Below, piece by piece: positions 5,572 through 7,309 of a stretch of DNA of 7,309 nt. Positions within the stretch are counted from its first letter, which is position 1; each line of letters opens with the position of its first letter. The notes under the pieces are model-generated. The model searched no databases. It worked only from the letters and a program-made list of their open reading frames with translations, and was not told the DNA's origin. Where the stretch lies: NCBI GenBank assembly GCA_016839865.1, contig JAEOTN010000453.1, forward strand, positions 1 to 7,309, read 5' to 3'. The stretch comes from Promethearchaeota archaeon. GTDB lineage: Archaea; Asgardarchaeota; Lokiarchaeia; Sigynarchaeales; MK-D1. The translations under genes and the position numbers were made by a program.

Positions 5572-6558
5572 TCAATCAATTTTTATAACTACTCGACCTT
5601 TTGAATGTCCTGTTTCATAATGTCGATGGGCTTCTGCAGTTTGCTCTAGTGAATATACGGTATCAATTACTGGTTTTATCTTCCCACTTTCAATCCATTC
5701 CCGTAACTGGTTCATAGTAGCCGTACTTTCATCAGCTGTAAAGTCTTTAAATCTAGGATTAGACATCTTAAACATATTCCCTGGTCGAGCTATGGGATTC
5801 GCAGTTACAAAGATTCCAGTATCACTTAAGATTTTCTGACATTTCTTAAATGTATTTACTCCGATTGCATCAAAGATAATATCATACTTTTGATCATCTT
5901 GAGTGTAGTCTTCTTTTGTATAATCAATTACGTGGTCTGCACCGATTGTCTTAATCAATTCTAAATTTGAAGGACCACATACCCCGGTTACATGTGCTCC
6001 ATATACATTTTTCGCAATCTGAACCCCAAAAGTACCAATTCCACCAGATGCAGCAATAATTAAGATTTTTTGACCTTCTTTAGGCTGTGCCACATCTCGT
6101 AACGCAATCACAGCAGGAGTTGCACCTCCAGGAACTGCGGCAGCTTCAAGGAATGATAGATTTGATGGTTTTTTGGCTATGATATCTGAAGAAACCGCTA
6201 AATATTCAGCACACGCTCCTCCTCCCCCAGAATACCCATAAACATGATCACCAACTTTCCAATCATTGACTTCCTTCCCAAGTGATACAATTTCTCCTGC
6301 AAAACCACATCCTGGGATCCTATGTTTAGGTTTCCCTATACGCATAAACAGCTTAATCAAGAATTTTAATCCCCCTCTTAACACTTTTGGGGATCCTCCT
6401 CTATAAAAAACATCTACTGTATTAATAGATGTCCCGTAATTTTTAATTAACACTTCATTTTCCTTTGGAGTGGGTACATCTACCTCATGTAATTGAAGAA
6501 CACTTGGTGGACCGTGTTTCGAACAAACAACTGCTCTCATCTTATTATTTTGAACCAT
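5572..6558 (-). CDS. Zinc-independent MDR oxidoreductase, NADPH:quinone reductase-like
   Basis: The 328-residue protein belongs to the medium-chain dehydrogenase/reductase superfamily, quinone-oxidoreductase branch, which reduces quinones or enone-type carbonyls with NAD(P)H. An N-terminal GroES-like half (residues 8-125: IPGCGFAGEIVSLG, WKVGDHVYGY) is followed by a Rossmann half with the nucleotide-binding AASGGIGTFGVQIAK (169-183) and GADHVIDY (206-213). The C-terminus has the typical AEAHRHYETGHSKGRVVI (308-325). The cysteine cluster of zinc alcohol dehydrogenases is absent, so no zinc is expected. Its ATG overlaps the stop of the upstream flavodoxin gene as TAATG, showing translational coupling and supporting this start over Met7. 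The natural substrate is unknown. It converges with msrB, leaving 3 bp between the stop codons. Confidence 0.93.
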   Translation of the reverse strand: MVQNNKMRAVVCSKHGPPSVLQLHEVDVPTPKENEVLIKNYGTSINTVDVFYRGGSPKVLRGGLKFLIKLFMRIGKPKHRIPGCGFAGEIVSLGKEVNDWKVGDHVYGYSGGGGACAEYLAVSSDIIAKKPSNLSFLEAAAVPGGATPAVIALRDVAQPKEGQKILIIAASGGIGTFGVQIAKNVYGAHVTGVCGPSNLELIKTIGADHVIDYTKEDYTQDDQKYDIIFDAIGVNTFKKCQKILSDTGIFVTANPIARPGNMFKMSNPRFKDFTADESTATMNQLREWIESGKIKPVIDTVYSLEQTAEAHRHYETGHSKGRVVIKID

Positions 6559-7079
6559 TATGAACCACTACTCACCATTTGCAAAATATCTTGAGCAAAT
6601 TTTCTTGCATTACTAAGATCCTGAGAATTTGGTCTCCCCTTGTTTATACCTCCAAAAAGCTTCAGAAAACTATTTTTGTTCAAACCTGCACAATTAAATT
6701 CTCCAATAATCTCGTATCCCTTCACTTCAAGTCTCTCTTTGATTGTGCGATGGTTTTTTCGTAGTTGTTCTTTAGCCATTGGGTTGTCATCTTTCATTAA
6801 TCCTCTTGGAGAGCCATCAGTTGAAAATAGAAATGCTTTCTTACCGTTGGCAACTGGTAATTTATCTGCAAAATCCAGCATTGCTTTATGGAAACTTTCA
6901 CTATAAATTCCTGAACCGAACCCAACGAGTTGATACTTTTGAATCTCTTGAGGATCCGTGTGCAATGGATTCTGAATAGATGCGTTAAACACTTCTGCAA
7001 AGACTTTGGCGATTTTTTCAGTGTTCTTTTGATGGTATGAAAAAAGCACTAAGAGTGTATTGGGGGTATTGATCGTCAT
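6558..7079 (-). CDS. Flavodoxin family protein
   Basis: Flavodoxins are small FMN electron carriers. The 173-residue protein has the N-terminal FMN phosphate-binding loop SYHQKNT (14-20), followed by the GFGSGIYSESFHK (53-65) and FLFSTDGSP (83-91) loops that flank the flavin, and a C-terminal FGGINKGRPN (142-151) typical of the flavodoxin subfamily often annotated simply as flavodoxin family protein. There are no membrane segments. It is the first gene of a two-gene unit with the MDR oxidoreductase, joined by a one-base stop/start overlap, so the two probably work together or share regulation. Donation of electrons between the pair is inference. The Fe-S gene upstream is on the same strand but 103 nt away. 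Confidence 0.92.
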   Translation of the reverse strand: MTINTPNTLLVLFSYHQKNTEKIAKVFAEVFNASIQNPLHTDPQEIQKYQLVGFGSGIYSESFHKAMLDFADKLPVANGKKAFLFSTDGSPRGLMKDDNPMAKEQLRKNHRTIKERLEVKGYEIIGEFNCAGLNKNSFLKLFGGINKGRPNSQDLSNARKFAQDILQMVSSGS

Positions 7080-7104
7080 TTCTAATGTTATCTCAGAAAT
7101 ACTG

Positions 7105-7114
7105 TTAATAAAAA
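7105..7114 (-). promoter_or_regulatory. Possible TATA box of the flavodoxin operon
   Basis: The minus strand reads TTTTTATTAA, centred about 30 nt before the flavodoxin ATG, so transcription would begin within a few bases of the start codon. The 103-bp spacer 7080-7182 holds nothing else I can name; a T-rich run just after the upstream stop codon could end that transcript. Confidence 0.4.
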
Positions 7115-7182
7115 AATGGGTAGTCCGAATTTTGTAGTTATGTCTCTTGAAAATTAGTTGCTATATGGAGGAAATAAAATAA

Positions 7183-7309
7183 TTAAGGAGCGTTGAAGAT
7201 CTCACTCATTTCTTTCATTTTTTCCGGAATTTCGATTTGTTGCGGACATTTCTCAAGACAGGTTCCGCAATCAATACATAAATGAGCTGCGCCATTAAGA
7301 GTATTTTGA
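7183..7309 (-). CDS. C-terminal end of a 4Fe-4S protein (aldo/keto reductase-like), cut by window edge
   Basis: Only the last 41 residues are inside the window; the start lies beyond the right edge. The fragment contains a complete ferredoxin-type cluster motif, CIDCGTCLEKCP (C11, C14, C17, C21 of the fragment, CX2CX2CX3CP), followed by QQIEIPEKMKEM and a TAA stop. A single C-terminal CxxCxxCxxxCP followed by x-x-I-x-I-P is typical of the iron-sulfur aldo/keto reductases (COG1453-like), where it follows a TIM-barrel domain. Other Fe-S redox proteins can end similarly, so the family assignment is tentative while cluster binding is well supported. It is co-directional with the flavodoxin and MDR genes, adding to the redox character of this end. 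Confidence 0.75.
   Translation of the reverse strand, partial: QNTLNGAAHLCIDCGTCLEKCPQQIEIPEKMKEMSEIFNAP

Overview
The window is a dense, AT-rich stretch (roughly 35-40% GC by eye) with seven complete genes I can name by family, one P-loop gene I cannot name, and one gene cut by the right edge. It reads as archaeal. ThiC is of the short archaeal type, the thiamine-phosphate synthase is of the ThiN type used by archaea, Shine-Dalgarno sites are mostly absent, and TATA-like boxes lie about 25-30 nt before several start codons, as expected for leaderless or short-leader transcripts. A RING-H2-like/TPR protein at the left edge would suit an Asgard archaeon, but that lineage is an inference and no rRNA or marker gene is present to confirm it.

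Layout, left to right. (1) 28-711 (+) encodes a RING-like zinc finger fused to TPR repeats. (2) 722-1393 (-) encodes a P-loop NTPase-like protein of unknown function whose GTG start overlaps the end of (3), 1380-2567 (-), a ThiW-type vitamin transporter S component carrying an extra N-terminal seven-helix membrane module. (4) 2625-3191 (+) encodes a stand-alone ThiN, divergent from thiW and convergent with (5), thiC, at 3193-4509 (-). (6) 4564-5067 (-) encodes a Nudix hydrolase. (7) 5161-5568 (+) encodes MsrB. (8) 5572-6558 (-) encodes a zinc-less quinone-oxidoreductase-like MDR enzyme, translationally coupled (TAATG) to (9), 6558-7079 (-), a flavodoxin. (10) 7183-7309 (-) is the C-terminal tail of an iron-sulfur protein, ending in a CX2CX2CX3CP cluster motif.

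The left-centre is a thiamine locus. ThiC makes the pyrimidine (HMP-P), ThiN joins phosphorylated pyrimidine and thiazole into thiamine phosphate, and ThiW is the predicted importer of the thiazole precursor. The P-loop protein overlapping thiW is a candidate partner, for example a kinase for the imported compound, but this is only a hypothesis. The right third is a redox group: MsrB, flavodoxin, quinone-oxidoreductase-like MDR enzyme and Fe-S protein.

The most notable non-coding signal is a shared sequence, GCTT(T)GTA-n(3-5)-YTGAT. It occurs once immediately before each of the three thiamine genes. The thiW and thiN copies face each other and form a concentric inverted repeat that fills the 57-bp divergent promoter; the third copy lies 9 nt before the thiC ATG. 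It looks like an operator for a thiamine regulon in this organism. No intergenic stretch exceeds about 105 bp, so there is no large unexplained gap.
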